Source: Loktanella sp.
GTDB lineage: Bacteria; Pseudomonadota; Alphaproteobacteria; Rhodobacterales; Rhodobacteraceae
Direction of reading: 5' to 3'
DNA: 64,000 bases
Assembly: GCA_017390475.1 (NCBI GenBank)
Contig: JAFPBO010000036.1
Span: forward strand, 29,471-93,470
The translations under genes were made by a program, and so were the position numbers. Shown here piece by piece: positions 25,867-34,422 of the stretch. The first letter of the stretch is position 1, and every line of letters begins with the position of its first letter. The notes below the pieces were generated by a model that saw only the letters and a list, made by a program, of their open reading frames with translations, had not been told where the DNA came from and did not search any database.

Positions 25867-26262
25867 TCAGATCTCTGCCTCGAACCAGCCGCGCGCCAGA
25901 TGGCTTTCATGCAGCGTGATTCGCAAACGCTTGACGCGACCTGCATCCTTCAGTTCGCCCGCCCGGACCTTTTCGGCCAAAGTCCGGAAGACATGGCCGG
26001 ACAAAAATTCAGTTGTCGTGAAAATGCCCTTGAACTGGCTTTCATCATCAAGGTTTTTATAGCGCAATGGTTCCAGAACCTGTGCCAATGCGTCAATCGC
26101 CAAACCGATATCAACAACCAGCCCGTGTTCATCGATGTCATTAGCGAAAAACGCCGCATCCACGGTGAAGGTGGCACCATGCACGCCCTGTGCCGGCCCA
26201 AAAAGTGGCGACGGGAAAGAGTGAGCAATCATGATGTGGTCACGAACTTCTACAGCGTACAT
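25867..26262 (-). CDS. 6-pyruvoyltetrahydropterin synthase / QueD homologue with altered active site
   Basis: 131 residues of the T-fold PTPS family. The alignable landmarks are IAHSF (His14, first zinc ligand), VHGATF at 27-32 (His28 is the second ligand; the third, normally the second His of HGH, is Ala30), VVDIGLAIDALAQV in place of the W.IDF.. helix, and HES with Glu119. The catalytic Cys four residues before His28 is Ala24, and the DHH of the catalytic dyad region reads LRYKNLDD. Normal PTPS or 6-carboxytetrahydropterin synthase activity is therefore doubtful. It may have a new activity or bind a pterin. Confidence 0.8.
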   Translation of the reverse strand: MYAVEVRDHIMIAHSFPSPLFGPAQGVHGATFTVDAAFFANDIDEHGLVVDIGLAIDALAQVLEPLRYKNLDDESQFKGIFTTTEFLSGHVFRTLAEKVRAGELKDAGRVKRLRITLHESHLARGWFEAEI

Positions 26263-26305
26263 TTGGGGTCCTTTAGATTACTGGGGAGGGGACAGAGAGC
26301 ATCGA

Positions 26306-27250
26306 TCAATATCTGATCCGGTGACACAGCGTATCAGGGTCGGCGAGGATGTCGGCATAGTGGTCCGGCAGATGTGCGAACGCAGTTTCGCCCGAAATCA
26401 AGGCGTCAAGGCGGTCGTCACACAGCAGATCCAACGCTTTTGCCATGCGTCTGGCATAAGACCAGCGCGGCAGGCGGTCAGGCGGCAGATGACCCACCTG
26501 CGATGCGATCAGGCGCAGACGGCGGCTGTGAAACGCACCGCCCAATGCGACAGGGATGGTTTTGTCGCCATACCAGCTTGCCTCGACAATCGTGGCATTG
26601 TTCCCGGCAATCGACAGGCCAAGCGCCAGTCCCGCAGGATTTGCGCTGGCATGGATCACGACATCGCAATCGTGCTGGGCGGTATCCGGTGCAGCAAAGC
26701 CAACCCCCAAAGTCGCTGCCAGTTTTGCCCGCGCAGGGTTGATGTCAATCAGAACCACCTCTGCGCCCGGCATCCGTGCAGCAAGATACCCGACAAGCGC
26801 GCCGACGACACCCGCGCCGATCACGGCGATCCTGTCGCCTGCGCCTGCGCCGCTGTCCCAAAGGATGTTCAGTGCAGTTTCCATGTTGGCCCCAAGAACA
26901 GCCCGTTGCGCAGGCAAGCCATCGGGAAGGATATTGAGGTTTTCCTGCGCCAGCCGGAAATGGGTCTGATGTGGAAACAGGCTGAACACATGCTGCCCCG
27001 CCAGCGGACCGTCCTGCACTTCGCCGACGTTGCAATATCCGTATTTCACCGGAAACGGGAACGCGCCTTCCATGTTGGGGCCGGTCATCCTGTCATATTC
27101 TGATACCGGCACGCTACCTTCGGATACCAACCGTTCTGTGCCGCGGCTGATCGCCGAAAACAGCGTCGTGACAGGCACACCGGTGCTGGTCAGCGCGGGC
27201 CGGATTTCAACCTGTCCGGGTCCCACGAACCAGAGTGCCTCTGCGCTCAT
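26306..27250 (-). CDS. medium-chain dehydrogenase/reductase, BchC-like
   Basis: 314 residues, MDR superfamily. The dinucleotide motif VIGAGVVGALVG lies near residues 143-154, followed by LIDINPARA (acidic residue favouring NAD). The N-terminal SAISRGTERLVSEG resembles the SxISxGTERL segment of the bacteriochlorophyllide dehydrogenase BchC and its relatives; the catalytic zinc cysteine of classical alcohol dehydrogenases and the four structural-zinc cysteines are not seen. It overlaps the ribA stop (ATGA). Likely role: oxidation or reduction of a side-chain carbon on the pathway product. Confidence 0.82.
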   Translation of the reverse strand: MSAEALWFVGPGQVEIRPALTSTGVPVTTLFSAISRGTERLVSEGSVPVSEYDRMTGPNMEGAFPFPVKYGYCNVGEVQDGPLAGQHVFSLFPHQTHFRLAQENLNILPDGLPAQRAVLGANMETALNILWDSGAGAGDRIAVIGAGVVGALVGYLAARMPGAEVVLIDINPARAKLAATLGVGFAAPDTAQHDCDVVIHASANPAGLALGLSIAGNNATIVEASWYGDKTIPVALGGAFHSRRLRLIASQVGHLPPDRLPRWSYARRMAKALDLLCDDRLDALISGETAFAHLPDHYADILADPDTLCHRIRY

Positions 27251-28383
27251 GTCAACAGGTGTCCCGACTTTACCGCCTTGGTTGTCAGATAGCGGGTATT
27301 CTGCACGGTCTTGCCGACCTGCAATGGTACTCTTTGCGTCACATCAATGCCTTGCGCCTTCAGTATCGCCATTTTGGCGGGGTTGTTCGTCAGCAGCCGA
27401 ACGGCGCCGATCCCCAGTTGTTTCAAAATCGCTGCGCCATTGCGGAAATCACGTTCATCGTCATTGAAACCAAGGTGGTTATTGGCGTCGACCGTGTCAA
27501 AACCCTGATCCTGCAACGCGTAGGCCCGCATCTTGTTGGCCATACCGATCCCGCGACCTTCCTGATTCAGATACAGCAATACACCGCCGCCTGCCGCCGC
27601 CATTGTCGTACAGGTCGTCTGCAGTTGTGCGCCACAATCACATTTCAGGCTGCCCAGAACGTCACCAGTGAAACAGGCCGAATGAAGCCGCGTCAGAACG
27701 GGTTGGGACAGGTCAGGGCTGCCGATCTCGATGGCGTAATGTTCGATGCCACCATCGTCTGGCCGGAAAACGTGCACGCGCCCAGCGGCATGAGCCGACA
27801 TCGGCAGGCTCGCCGAGGAGACCAACGCCTGAAAACGCTCTGCCGAAAGTTCAGCGACAACGTCCGTGGCTTCGACGAGACATAGCTCATTGTCGCGGGC
27901 AAAGGCATGGCCATCGTCGATAGCAACGACCAGCGCAGCGGGTAGAAGCTGCGCTGATTTGGCCAGTGCGATGGCGGCGTCATGTATCGGATCGGATGAT
28001 CTCGGATCAGCAGCGTGTTTGGGCAACTCGGACGGTTGGGCAGGGTCCGCCAGGGAAATGAGCCAATCCAGCCCGGCATCTTGCGGCAGCGTCATCGCCA
28101 CCACAGAACTGCCGGTCTTGTGCCCTTCGACGGCAAGTGCATCTGCCCGGTGCCGCGTCAGCAGCAATTGCGCTTGCTGCGCGCCCCCTGTCAGCGCTGT
28201 GAAACGCGCATCCGTCAGCGTTTCAACCGCGACCATCGCGACAAATGCGCCTTGATACGACAAAATGACAGGTACGCCGATCCTGACGTCGCCTCTGGCC
28301 CGCATGACGCGTTCCATGCTGCACGGCGAAATCGCAGAAGCCAGCGGGTCTTGGGTTCCAAAGGCAGGTTTCAGATTATTCAT
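27247..28383 (-). CDS. ribA: GTP cyclohydrolase II with N-terminal extension
   Basis: 378 residues from the ATG at 28383, which has GGGAG at a good distance; a longer reading frame adds 21 residues without support. Residues ~205-378 are a complete GTP cyclohydrolase II: the zinc ligands Cys237, Cys248 and Cys250 in CFTGDVLGSLKCDC, QEGRGIGMANK at 274-284 and LTNNP. It should convert GTP to the 2,5-diamino-6-ribosylamino pyrimidinone phosphate. The first ~190 residues lack the RibB dihydroxybutanone phosphate synthase motifs. First gene of an operon with a reductase, PTPS homologue, MDR, methyltransferases and a glycosyltransferase, so probably not the housekeeping riboflavin copy. Confidence 0.88.
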   Translation of the reverse strand: MNNLKPAFGTQDPLASAISPCSMERVMRARGDVRIGVPVILSYQGAFVAMVAVETLTDARFTALTGGAQQAQLLLTRHRADALAVEGHKTGSSVVAMTLPQDAGLDWLISLADPAQPSELPKHAADPRSSDPIHDAAIALAKSAQLLPAALVVAIDDGHAFARDNELCLVEATDVVAELSAERFQALVSSASLPMSAHAAGRVHVFRPDDGGIEHYAIEIGSPDLSQPVLTRLHSACFTGDVLGSLKCDCGAQLQTTCTTMAAAGGGVLLYLNQEGRGIGMANKMRAYALQDQGFDTVDANNHLGFNDDERDFRNGAAILKQLGIGAVRLLTNNPAKMAILKAQGIDVTQRVPLQVGKTVQNTRYLTTKAVKSGHLLT

Positions 28384-28547
28384 GATGCTCCCAGAAAAAC
28401 GTCCCAAGGAGTTTAGCGCGCCACTGCGAAGGGCAAGCTGCCACATGTCTTTGCGGGCATTGTTCGATGCACGATAGCGATTTTATTCGCCACACATGAA
28501 ATTTGCTTTAGATATAACGCGCTGCGTCGTTTTGGCGCTTTTGTTAA
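28384..28547. promoter_or_regulatory. divergent intergenic region of the pteridine/pyrimidine-like cluster
   Basis: 164 bases between the ribA-led operon (minus) and the FkbM methyltransferase gene (plus); it must hold both promoters. It becomes AT-rich toward the FkbM side (GCTTTAGATATAACGC). I see no FMN riboswitch features such as the conserved AGGGGC...GG core, so riboflavin-type control is not supported here. Confidence 0.4.
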
Positions 28548-29312
28548 GTGAATAAGATTGGAATACCGGTTTTGACCATTGGAAAGTGGCTTGGATTTTT
28601 CCGCTCGGTTGTGATTTATCACAATCCTGTGAATTCGGCCCCGATACGCAAGTTTTACCGCAATCTTCTGAAACCGGGTGACCTTGCTTTTGATGTGGGT
28701 GCCCATGTTGGCACGCGCGCCCGCGCAATGCGGGCCGCTGGCGCACGGGTTGTTGCGCTTGAACCGCAGGCACCATTTTCGACCTATCTGCGTCTGACAT
28801 TGCCGCGCGATGTCCGACTGGTCGAAGCGGCCGCAGGGGGCAGCCAGTCAACCGCGCAGATGGCCGTATCATCGCGTCATCCCACCGTGTCGTCGCTCAA
28901 GCCCGGATTTGTGGCGGCGGCGGGGGCCGCACCCGGTTTTGAAATGGTGAAATGGGACACGGTGCAGAATGTGCAGGTGACAACGCTGGACGCGCTCATC
29001 GCAGAGGAAGGCGTGCCGCGCTACATCAAGATCGATGTCGAGGGTTTCGAGCTTGATGTCCTGGCTGGCCTGTCGCAGCCCGTTGCGATTATCTCGGTGG
29101 AATATCTGCCGGGATTGCCAGATCTGACAAACGCGGTGATCGACCGGTTACTGGAACTGGGGCCGTATCAGTTCAACCCCGTGCGCGGTGAGGAAGGTGA
29201 ATTCCTATGGGAACAATGGGCTGACGCCGCGACTGCCAGACACTGGCTTGCCAGCCTTTCCGCTGACGACAAATCAGGTGACCTTTACGCCATGTTGCCG
29301 GATTCCGCCTGA
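28548..29312 (+). CDS. FkbM-family SAM-dependent methyltransferase
   Basis: 254 residues from a GTG start; no nearby ATG is available. Motif I is FDVGAHVGTRARAMRAAG (about 48-65), followed by VALEPQ, then TTLDALI and the FkbM hallmark YIKIDVEGFELDVLAGL (about 160-176). FkbM enzymes O-methylate sugars and polyketides. Divergent from the ribA operon; its last 28 bases overlap the end of the convergent phosphatase gene. Together with the glycosyltransferases this suggests a methylated sugar on the product, an inference. Confidence 0.82.
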   Translation: MNKIGIPVLTIGKWLGFFRSVVIYHNPVNSAPIRKFYRNLLKPGDLAFDVGAHVGTRARAMRAAGARVVALEPQAPFSTYLRLTLPRDVRLVEAAAGGSQSTAQMAVSSRHPTVSSLKPGFVAAAGAAPGFEMVKWDTVQNVQVTTLDALIAEEGVPRYIKIDVEGFELDVLAGLSQPVAIISVEYLPGLPDLTNAVIDRLLELGPYQFNPVRGEEGEFLWEQWADAATARHWLASLSADDKSGDLYAMLPDSA

Positions 29313-30094
29313 CCGCGCAGCGCTTCGGTAAAGGCAGCGAACAAAGGTTCTGGCGCGGCCAGAACCGTGCCGGAAACCTCTGGCTGATCGTCCTTGTCAA
29401 ACGCGGTGACATGCGCCCCTGCCTCGCGCAGGATCACAAGGCCAGCGGCTATATCCCACTGCTGCAGGCGGCGTTCCCAGAACCCGTCCAGCCGCCCCGC
29501 CGCCACATAGGCCAGATCAAGCGCGGCTGCCCCCATACGGCGCACACCGGCGCAATGTGGCATCAGATTGGCGATATCAGCGGCATGTGCGTCGATGTCC
29601 TTCATGCCACCAAACGGGATACCCGTACCAAACAGCGCATCCGACAGCTGTGTCGTATCGGATACCACAATCGCCGATCCGTTCAGAAAAGCACCCCCGC
29701 CAAGGATCGCTGTGAATGTTTCACCCTTCAGAGGGTCATGGATTACGCCCAAGCGGCGGGTTCCGTCTACTTCAAGTGCGATGGAAATGGCCCAATGCGG
29801 GATGCCGCGCAGAAAATTTGTCGTGCCGTCCAAAGGATCAACGATCCAGCGCCGGGACGATTGGTGAGAGGCCGGCGTTTCCTCGCCAAGCCAGCCATCA
29901 TCTGGACGCGCGGTCAGCAGCAGGTCGCGCAGGCACATTTCTGACGCAACATCAGCCTGCGACACGAAATCACCTGCGCGTTTGTTGCTGACGGTCAGCG
30001 ATGTTTTGTCGTGCCAATACCGGGTCAGAATGTCGCCAGCGGCCTGCGCCGCCGCAACTGCAAGATCCATATCGGGCAAATCCTGCGCATTCAT
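29285..30094 (-). CDS. inositol-monophosphatase-family phosphatase
   Basis: 269 residues with every metal motif of the family: WLGEET (Glu), WIVDPLDGTTNF (Asp-Asp) near residues 83-94, and LQQWDIAAG (Asp) near residue 211. Members hydrolyse inositol phosphates, adenosine bisphosphate or other small phosphate esters. It starts inside the end of the GT4 gene (ATGA overlap), so the two are co-expressed. In a pathway from GTP it could remove the 5'-phosphate of a ribosyl- or ribitylamino pyrimidine, a step that riboflavin synthesis also needs, but this is a proposal only. Confidence 0.85.
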   Translation of the reverse strand: MNAQDLPDMDLAVAAAQAAGDILTRYWHDKTSLTVSNKRAGDFVSQADVASEMCLRDLLLTARPDDGWLGEETPASHQSSRRWIVDPLDGTTNFLRGIPHWAISIALEVDGTRRLGVIHDPLKGETFTAILGGGAFLNGSAIVVSDTTQLSDALFGTGIPFGGMKDIDAHAADIANLMPHCAGVRRMGAAALDLAYVAAGRLDGFWERRLQQWDIAAGLVILREAGAHVTAFDKDDQPEVSGTVLAAPEPLFAAFTEALRGQAESGNMA

Positions 30095-31155
30095 ATCGCC
30101 ACCTGTGCTGCATCAATAGCCTGCATAGCGACGCGTGCTGTGTCTTGCCAGGTTGGCAATGCCTTGCCAGCCACTCGCGCTGCATTGTGCATTTCGGTGG
30201 CAATGGCTTTGTCGGTCAAAACCTTTGCCATGGCAGCGCCAAATGCCGCAGGATCATCACAAGCGGTCAGCAGACCGGCAGCTTGCGGCACCGTGTCCGG
30301 CACCGCCCCCGTGGCACAGGACACGATCGGCAAGCCGTGAAGCAATGCTTCGTTGAATACCATGCCGTAGCCTTCGTATCGCGTCGCCAGCGCAAACAAG
30401 CTGGCCTGTTGATAGAGTGTTAATAGCGTGTCCGAGTCCACACGCCCCGCTAAATGAACACGCCCGGTCAGCCCCAGCTGGTCGATCCGGTCTTGCAAGG
30501 CGACATCATACCCGTCTTGCCAAAGGCTACCGACAATGCAGGCATTCCATTCCAGCTGTGCAATCCGGTCAAGCGCATCAATCAACACATCATGGCCTTT
30601 GCGCGGATGCAAAATCCCGACCGACAGGATCAACGGCACAGCCGGGGGCGGTACACTGGCTGCATTCTGCGGCAGTTGCGCGATACCGGGCAGGGCGATG
30701 TGGATACGGTCTGCGCCAACCCCGTAATGTTTGATCAGCGTTGCTTTGGTATGGGGGCTTGGGACCAGGACCTGCGCGGCATAGCGCAGATTTTCACGTT
30801 CATTCAGCAACAGCTGCGCCTGCTGATCCTTTGGCAACGCACTTTCGAAAGCAAGTGGATGATGCACTAGCGCGATGATCCGGGCATTGATCTTTGCCAC
30901 CTCTTGCGGCGGCAGCGCGCCAAAGGCCAGACCGTCGACAATGACTGTCGTTGCTGCTGGCAAGGTCTGCAATTGTTCGCAGGCAAGCAACATATCGGCC
31001 GCTGGTGGAAAGGGGAAACCGTCTGGCAACGTCACCAGTGTCACGTCCCGTCCTGCGTCGCGCAATTCCTGAAACAGGCGACGGTCGTAGATATAACCTC
31101 CTGTCAGGGTCGCTATGTCGCCCGGAACGGCCAAGGCAATCGGTGGCTGCGTCAT
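30091..31155 (-). CDS. GT4-family glycosyltransferase
   Basis: 354 residues from the ATG at 31155 (a longer frame adds 22 residues lacking resemblance to the family). The GT-B fold shows GGYIYDRRLFQEL near the N-terminus, ILSVGILHPRKGHDVLIDAL as the start of the donor domain and the E-x7-E motif in YEGYGMVFNEALLHGLPIV. No membrane segments, so it acts in the cytosol on a soluble or membrane-face acceptor. First gene of a two-gene unit with the phosphatase. It could glycosylate the product of the ribA-led operon; pterin glycosides are known in bacteria. Confidence 0.85.
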   Translation of the reverse strand: MTQPPIALAVPGDIATLTGGYIYDRRLFQELRDAGRDVTLVTLPDGFPFPPAADMLLACEQLQTLPAATTVIVDGLAFGALPPQEVAKINARIIALVHHPLAFESALPKDQQAQLLLNERENLRYAAQVLVPSPHTKATLIKHYGVGADRIHIALPGIAQLPQNAASVPPPAVPLILSVGILHPRKGHDVLIDALDRIAQLEWNACIVGSLWQDGYDVALQDRIDQLGLTGRVHLAGRVDSDTLLTLYQQASLFALATRYEGYGMVFNEALLHGLPIVSCATGAVPDTVPQAAGLLTACDDPAAFGAAMAKVLTDKAIATEMHNAARVAGKALPTWQDTARVAMQAIDAAQVAI

Positions 31156-31577
31156 GTGATATTCCCTGCGCCAGAATGGCGGAACGCCATATCTGATGCA
31201 TCCATTTAGTCCGGAGGTCACTCTTGTCGATTTGTTTCATCGCTGCGCAGATATCGCGCAGCGCATGACGAGGCAAAATAGCTTTTGGTCAGCACGATAC
31301 ATACGATCGCCCTTGCTGTAATACGACGAATTATGAGGGCGGTGATACATCCGTCTCTGCTTTGCCAAAGGGCCATGGGGCTGTGTTGATGGCGCAGGAT
31401 GATCCGGATATCGCACCACGTTTGTTGCCGTGATATGAGCCCATCCTTCACCGGGTGTATCAATTTTCGCAGCGCTGCCGAATCAGATGTCATAACTGCA
31501 ATGTTCGTTTTGACAATATTCTGCATCGCAGCGAACAGATGGAGGGGAACAAAATAGAAACAAAGCGCTTTAATTTT
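31156..31577. other. intergenic region between the GT4 gene and the glycerol operon
   Basis: About 420 bases with no convincing gene. The minus-strand frame from 31526 to 31218 encodes a basic, low-complexity peptide that I take as chance. The right-hand end turns AT-rich and leads into the operator-like repeats before glpD; the left-hand end must contain the promoter of the GT4-phosphatase unit. Confidence 0.45.
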
Positions 31578-31620
31578 TTCGTTTACAAAGAAACGAATAT
31601 TTTTAACCCCTAAAACGAAA
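31578..31620 (+). promoter_or_regulatory. AAACGAA repeat cluster, candidate GlpR (DeoR-family) operator
   Basis: TTCGTTT at 31578-31584 and AAACGAA at 31591-31597 form a perfect inverted repeat with a six-base spacer; a further AAACGAA lies at 31614-31620, 23 bases from the second copy. The region is AT-rich unlike its surroundings and ends about 50 bases before glpD. DeoR-family repressors such as GlpR bind repeated short elements of this kind. No glpR gene is in the window. Confidence 0.5.
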
Positions 31621-31670
31621 AAACTTGCGCATCAACGCTGGTGCCGTCTAGCTTTTCCAACGACACAGTG

Positions 31671-33299
31671 ATGACCCTGACGGACAGAACAATCATGCCA
31701 CAATCTGCGCAAAATCTATCAGCGACACAGCACGTGCATGACTTGCTTGTGATCGGTGGCGGCATCAATGGCTGCGGCATTGCGCGCGATGCTGTGGGGC
31801 GTGGGTTGTCGGTGGTGCTGGCGGAAAAGGGCGATTTGGCGGGGGCGACGTCATCCTCGTCAACCAAGCTGTTTCATGGTGGTCTGCGCTATCTGGAATA
31901 TTTCGAATTCCGGCTGGTCCGCGAGGCATTGATCGAACGCGAGACACTGCTGCGCGCGATGCCGCACATTTCCTGGCCGATGCGTTTTGTGCTGCCTTAT
32001 CATAAGGATATGCGGTTCGACAGCGACACGCCAACGTCGCGCTTGCTGGGGATTTTCATGCCCTGGATGAAGGGGCGCAGACCAGCCTGGCTGATCCGAC
32101 TGGGCCTGTTCCTTTACGATAATCTGGGTGGTCGCAAGATTCTGCCCGGCACGGCGACGCTCGCGCTGGATGGCAATGAAGGCACACCGCTGCATGATCG
32201 TTTTGCCAAAGCCTATGAATATTCCGACGCATGGGTCGAGGATTCACGCCTTGTCGTGCTGAACGCCCGCGATGCCGAGGCGCGCGGTGCGACGATCATG
32301 ACCAGGTCAGAGGTTGCGTCGGCCGCTGTCGTCGATGGCATCTGGCATGCCACGATCCGGACCGATAACGGCGAAAAGACAATTGCAGCGAAGATGCTGG
32401 TCAATGCCGCAGGTCCTTGGGTCGGTGATATCATTCACGGCAAGCTGCGCCTGAACAGCCGCGAGGATGTGCGGCTGGTGCGTGGCAGCCATATCGTGAC
32501 GCGCAAGCTTTATGATCACGATAAATGCTATTTCTTCCAAGGTACCGACGGACGGATCATTTTCGCCATTCCCTATGAGCAGGATTTCACCCTGATCGGC
32601 ACGACCGATGCGGAACATGATGATCCTAACGTCAAACCCGTCTGCACGGATGAAGAACGGGATTACTTGTGCAATTTCGCCAGCCAGTATTTCAAACAAC
32701 CCGTCACGACAGATGATATCGTCTGGACCTACTCCGGTGTGCGTCCGTTGTATGATGATGGTGCCAGTTCCGCGACGGCGGCGACCCGTGACTACACCTT
32801 GAAGGTTGATAAATCTGCCGGTGCGCCGGTGCTCAATATCTTTGGTGGCAAGATCACGACCTATCGGCGGCTGGCGGAATCAGCGCTCGAAAAGATCGGT
32901 GCGGTGCTGCCGCTGGACAAAGGCAAATGGACCGCAGGGGTGGCCTTGCCGGGGGGAGATTTTCCACATGACGGTGTGGTTGCACTCGTGGAGGGATTGC
33001 AGCGTGACTACCCGTTTCTGTCCGATTTCTGGGCGCGCCGCTTGGTCCGCGCTTATGGGACAGAAGGCCGCGCTATTCTGGGCGACGCCAAAACCGCTGC
33101 CGATCTGGGCCGCGATTTCGGATCGACCCTGACCGAGGCCGAGGTCAACTGGCTGATCACCCGCGAATATGCCCGCAGTGCCGAGGATATTCTTTGGCGA
33201 CGGTCAAAACTCGGGCTGCGGCTCGACAAGGATCAGGTGGCGGTTCTGGAGGAGTGGATCGCCAACCATGCAAAGGAAGTCATCCGCGCCGCTGAATAG
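31671..33299 (+). CDS. glpD: glycerol-3-phosphate dehydrogenase (FAD, respiratory)
   Basis: Oxidises glycerol 3-phosphate to dihydroxyacetone phosphate at the inner membrane (EC 1.1.5.3). 542 residues from the ATG at 31671; an ATG at 31695 is equally plausible and a GTG at 31641 less so. The FAD motif DLLVIGGGINGCGIARDAVGRG is split around residues 25-46, followed by TSSSSTKLFHGGLRYLE, NAAGPWVGD, YFFQGTDGRIIFAIPYE, TTDAEH and GGKITTYR, all GlpD landmarks. First gene of the glycerol operon, behind the AAACGAA repeats; glpS follows after 24 bp. Confidence 0.94.
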   Translation: MTLTDRTIMPQSAQNLSATQHVHDLLVIGGGINGCGIARDAVGRGLSVVLAEKGDLAGATSSSSTKLFHGGLRYLEYFEFRLVREALIERETLLRAMPHISWPMRFVLPYHKDMRFDSDTPTSRLLGIFMPWMKGRRPAWLIRLGLFLYDNLGGRKILPGTATLALDGNEGTPLHDRFAKAYEYSDAWVEDSRLVVLNARDAEARGATIMTRSEVASAAVVDGIWHATIRTDNGEKTIAAKMLVNAAGPWVGDIIHGKLRLNSREDVRLVRGSHIVTRKLYDHDKCYFFQGTDGRIIFAIPYEQDFTLIGTTDAEHDDPNVKPVCTDEERDYLCNFASQYFKQPVTTDDIVWTYSGVRPLYDDGASSATAATRDYTLKVDKSAGAPVLNIFGGKITTYRRLAESALEKIGAVLPLDKGKWTAGVALPGGDFPHDGVVALVEGLQRDYPFLSDFWARRLVRAYGTEGRAILGDAKTAADLGRDFGSTLTEAEVNWLITREYARSAEDILWRRSKLGLRLDKDQVAVLEEWIANHAKEVIRAAE

Positions 33300-33323
33300 C
33301 AGCGCAATTTGGGAGGAGAAAAT

Positions 33324-34412
33324 ATGTCGCTCGTCTTGGACGGGGTCAGTAAGGTGGTGGATGGTCAAAACCATATCTACCCGACTGACCTGACGCTGGA
33401 ACGTGGCACGATGAACGTGCTGTTGGGGCCGACCCTGTCGGGTAAAACCACGCTGATGCGCCTGATGGCCGGGCTGGATGTGCCTGCAACCGGGCGTATC
33501 CTGTGGGAAGATCGCGATGTCACCGGTATGCGCGTACAGGACCGCAAGGTCGCGATGGTTTACCAGCAATTCATCAATTACCCGTCGATGAGCGTCTATG
33601 ACAATATCGCCTCTCCCTTGAAACTGATAGGGCTGAACCGGGCCGAGATTGACCGCAAAGTCCGCGAAACCGCTGATCTGATGCAATTGGGTTCGATGCT
33701 GGACCGCAAGCCGCTGGAATTGTCGGGCGGCCAGCAGCAACGCTGTGCACTGGCGCGCGCCTTGGTCAAAGATGCGGGGCTGGTGTTGCTGGACGAACCG
33801 CTGGCGAACCTTGATTATAAACTGCGCGAGGAATTGCGCGCCGAAATCCCCCGGATATTCGAAGAATCCGGTGCGATTTTCGTCTACGCCACGACAGAAC
33901 CGGAAGAAGCCTTGTTGCTGGGCGGCAATGTCGCGACCATGTGGGAAGGCAAAATCACCCAATTCGGCCCGACCCCATCGGTTTATCGCCAGCCCAAAGA
34001 TGCGACCACCGCACGGGTGTTTTCCGACCCGCCGATGAACTTCACCAAGATCGTCAAAGCAGGCAACGGGATCAGTTTTGGCGCGGGCCAGACGGCGGCC
34101 GCGACCGGCGCTTTTGCACAATTGCCCGATGGCACCTATCGCGCGGGTTTCCGGCCTGACCATTTGCACCTGACAGCGCAGGCGCGGGACGGTCTGCAAT
34201 TCGCCTGTACCTTGCGGGTGACGGAAATCACCGGGTCGGAAACCTTTGTGCATCTGGATCATGCCGGCGACCGCTGGGTCGGGTTGATCCATGGTGTGCA
34301 TCATCTGGAATTTGGGACGCCGATCCATGTTTGGCTGGACGCAGCGCATGTCTACGTCTTTTCCGAAACCGGCGAACTGATCGCCCCCGCGTCCTATGCG
34401 GCAGCGGCCTGA
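33324..34412 (+). CDS. glpS: glycerol ABC transporter ATPase GlpS
   Basis: 362 residues; start fixed by GGGAGGAG just upstream. MalK-like architecture: Walker A GPTLSGKT at 35-42, signature LSGGQ at 133-137, Walker B LVLLDEP at 153-159. The switch region reads VYATTEPEEA, so the catalytic H-loop histidine is Thr191. With GlpT it forms the ATPase pair of the glycerol importer known from Rhizobium leguminosarum (GlpSTPQUV). The missing histidine means that its own ATP site is probably slow or inactive, while its intact signature serves GlpT. Confidence 0.9.
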   Translation: MSLVLDGVSKVVDGQNHIYPTDLTLERGTMNVLLGPTLSGKTTLMRLMAGLDVPATGRILWEDRDVTGMRVQDRKVAMVYQQFINYPSMSVYDNIASPLKLIGLNRAEIDRKVRETADLMQLGSMLDRKPLELSGGQQQRCALARALVKDAGLVLLDEPLANLDYKLREELRAEIPRIFEESGAIFVYATTEPEEALLLGGNVATMWEGKITQFGPTPSVYRQPKDATTARVFSDPPMNFTKIVKAGNGISFGAGQTAAATGAFAQLPDGTYRAGFRPDHLHLTAQARDGLQFACTLRVTEITGSETFVHLDHAGDRWVGLIHGVHHLEFGTPIHVWLDAAHVYVFSETGELIAPASYAAAA

Positions 34413-34422
34413 GGGGGGACAA

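Noticed and set aside
26231-27103. Plus-strand open frame of 290 codons
   Set aside because: Antisense to the MDR gene; Cys/Arg-rich shadow without a domain.
27247-28383. Bifunctional RibBA
   Set aside because: The N-terminal half lacks the dihydroxybutanone phosphate synthase motifs, so only GTP cyclohydrolase II is claimed.
28384-28547. FMN riboswitch before ribA
   Set aside because: The conserved core sequences are not present in this 164-base region.
31218-31526. Minus-strand 102-codon frame before glpD
   Set aside because: Basic composition without a ribosome site or recognisable motif; treated as chance in an intergenic region.
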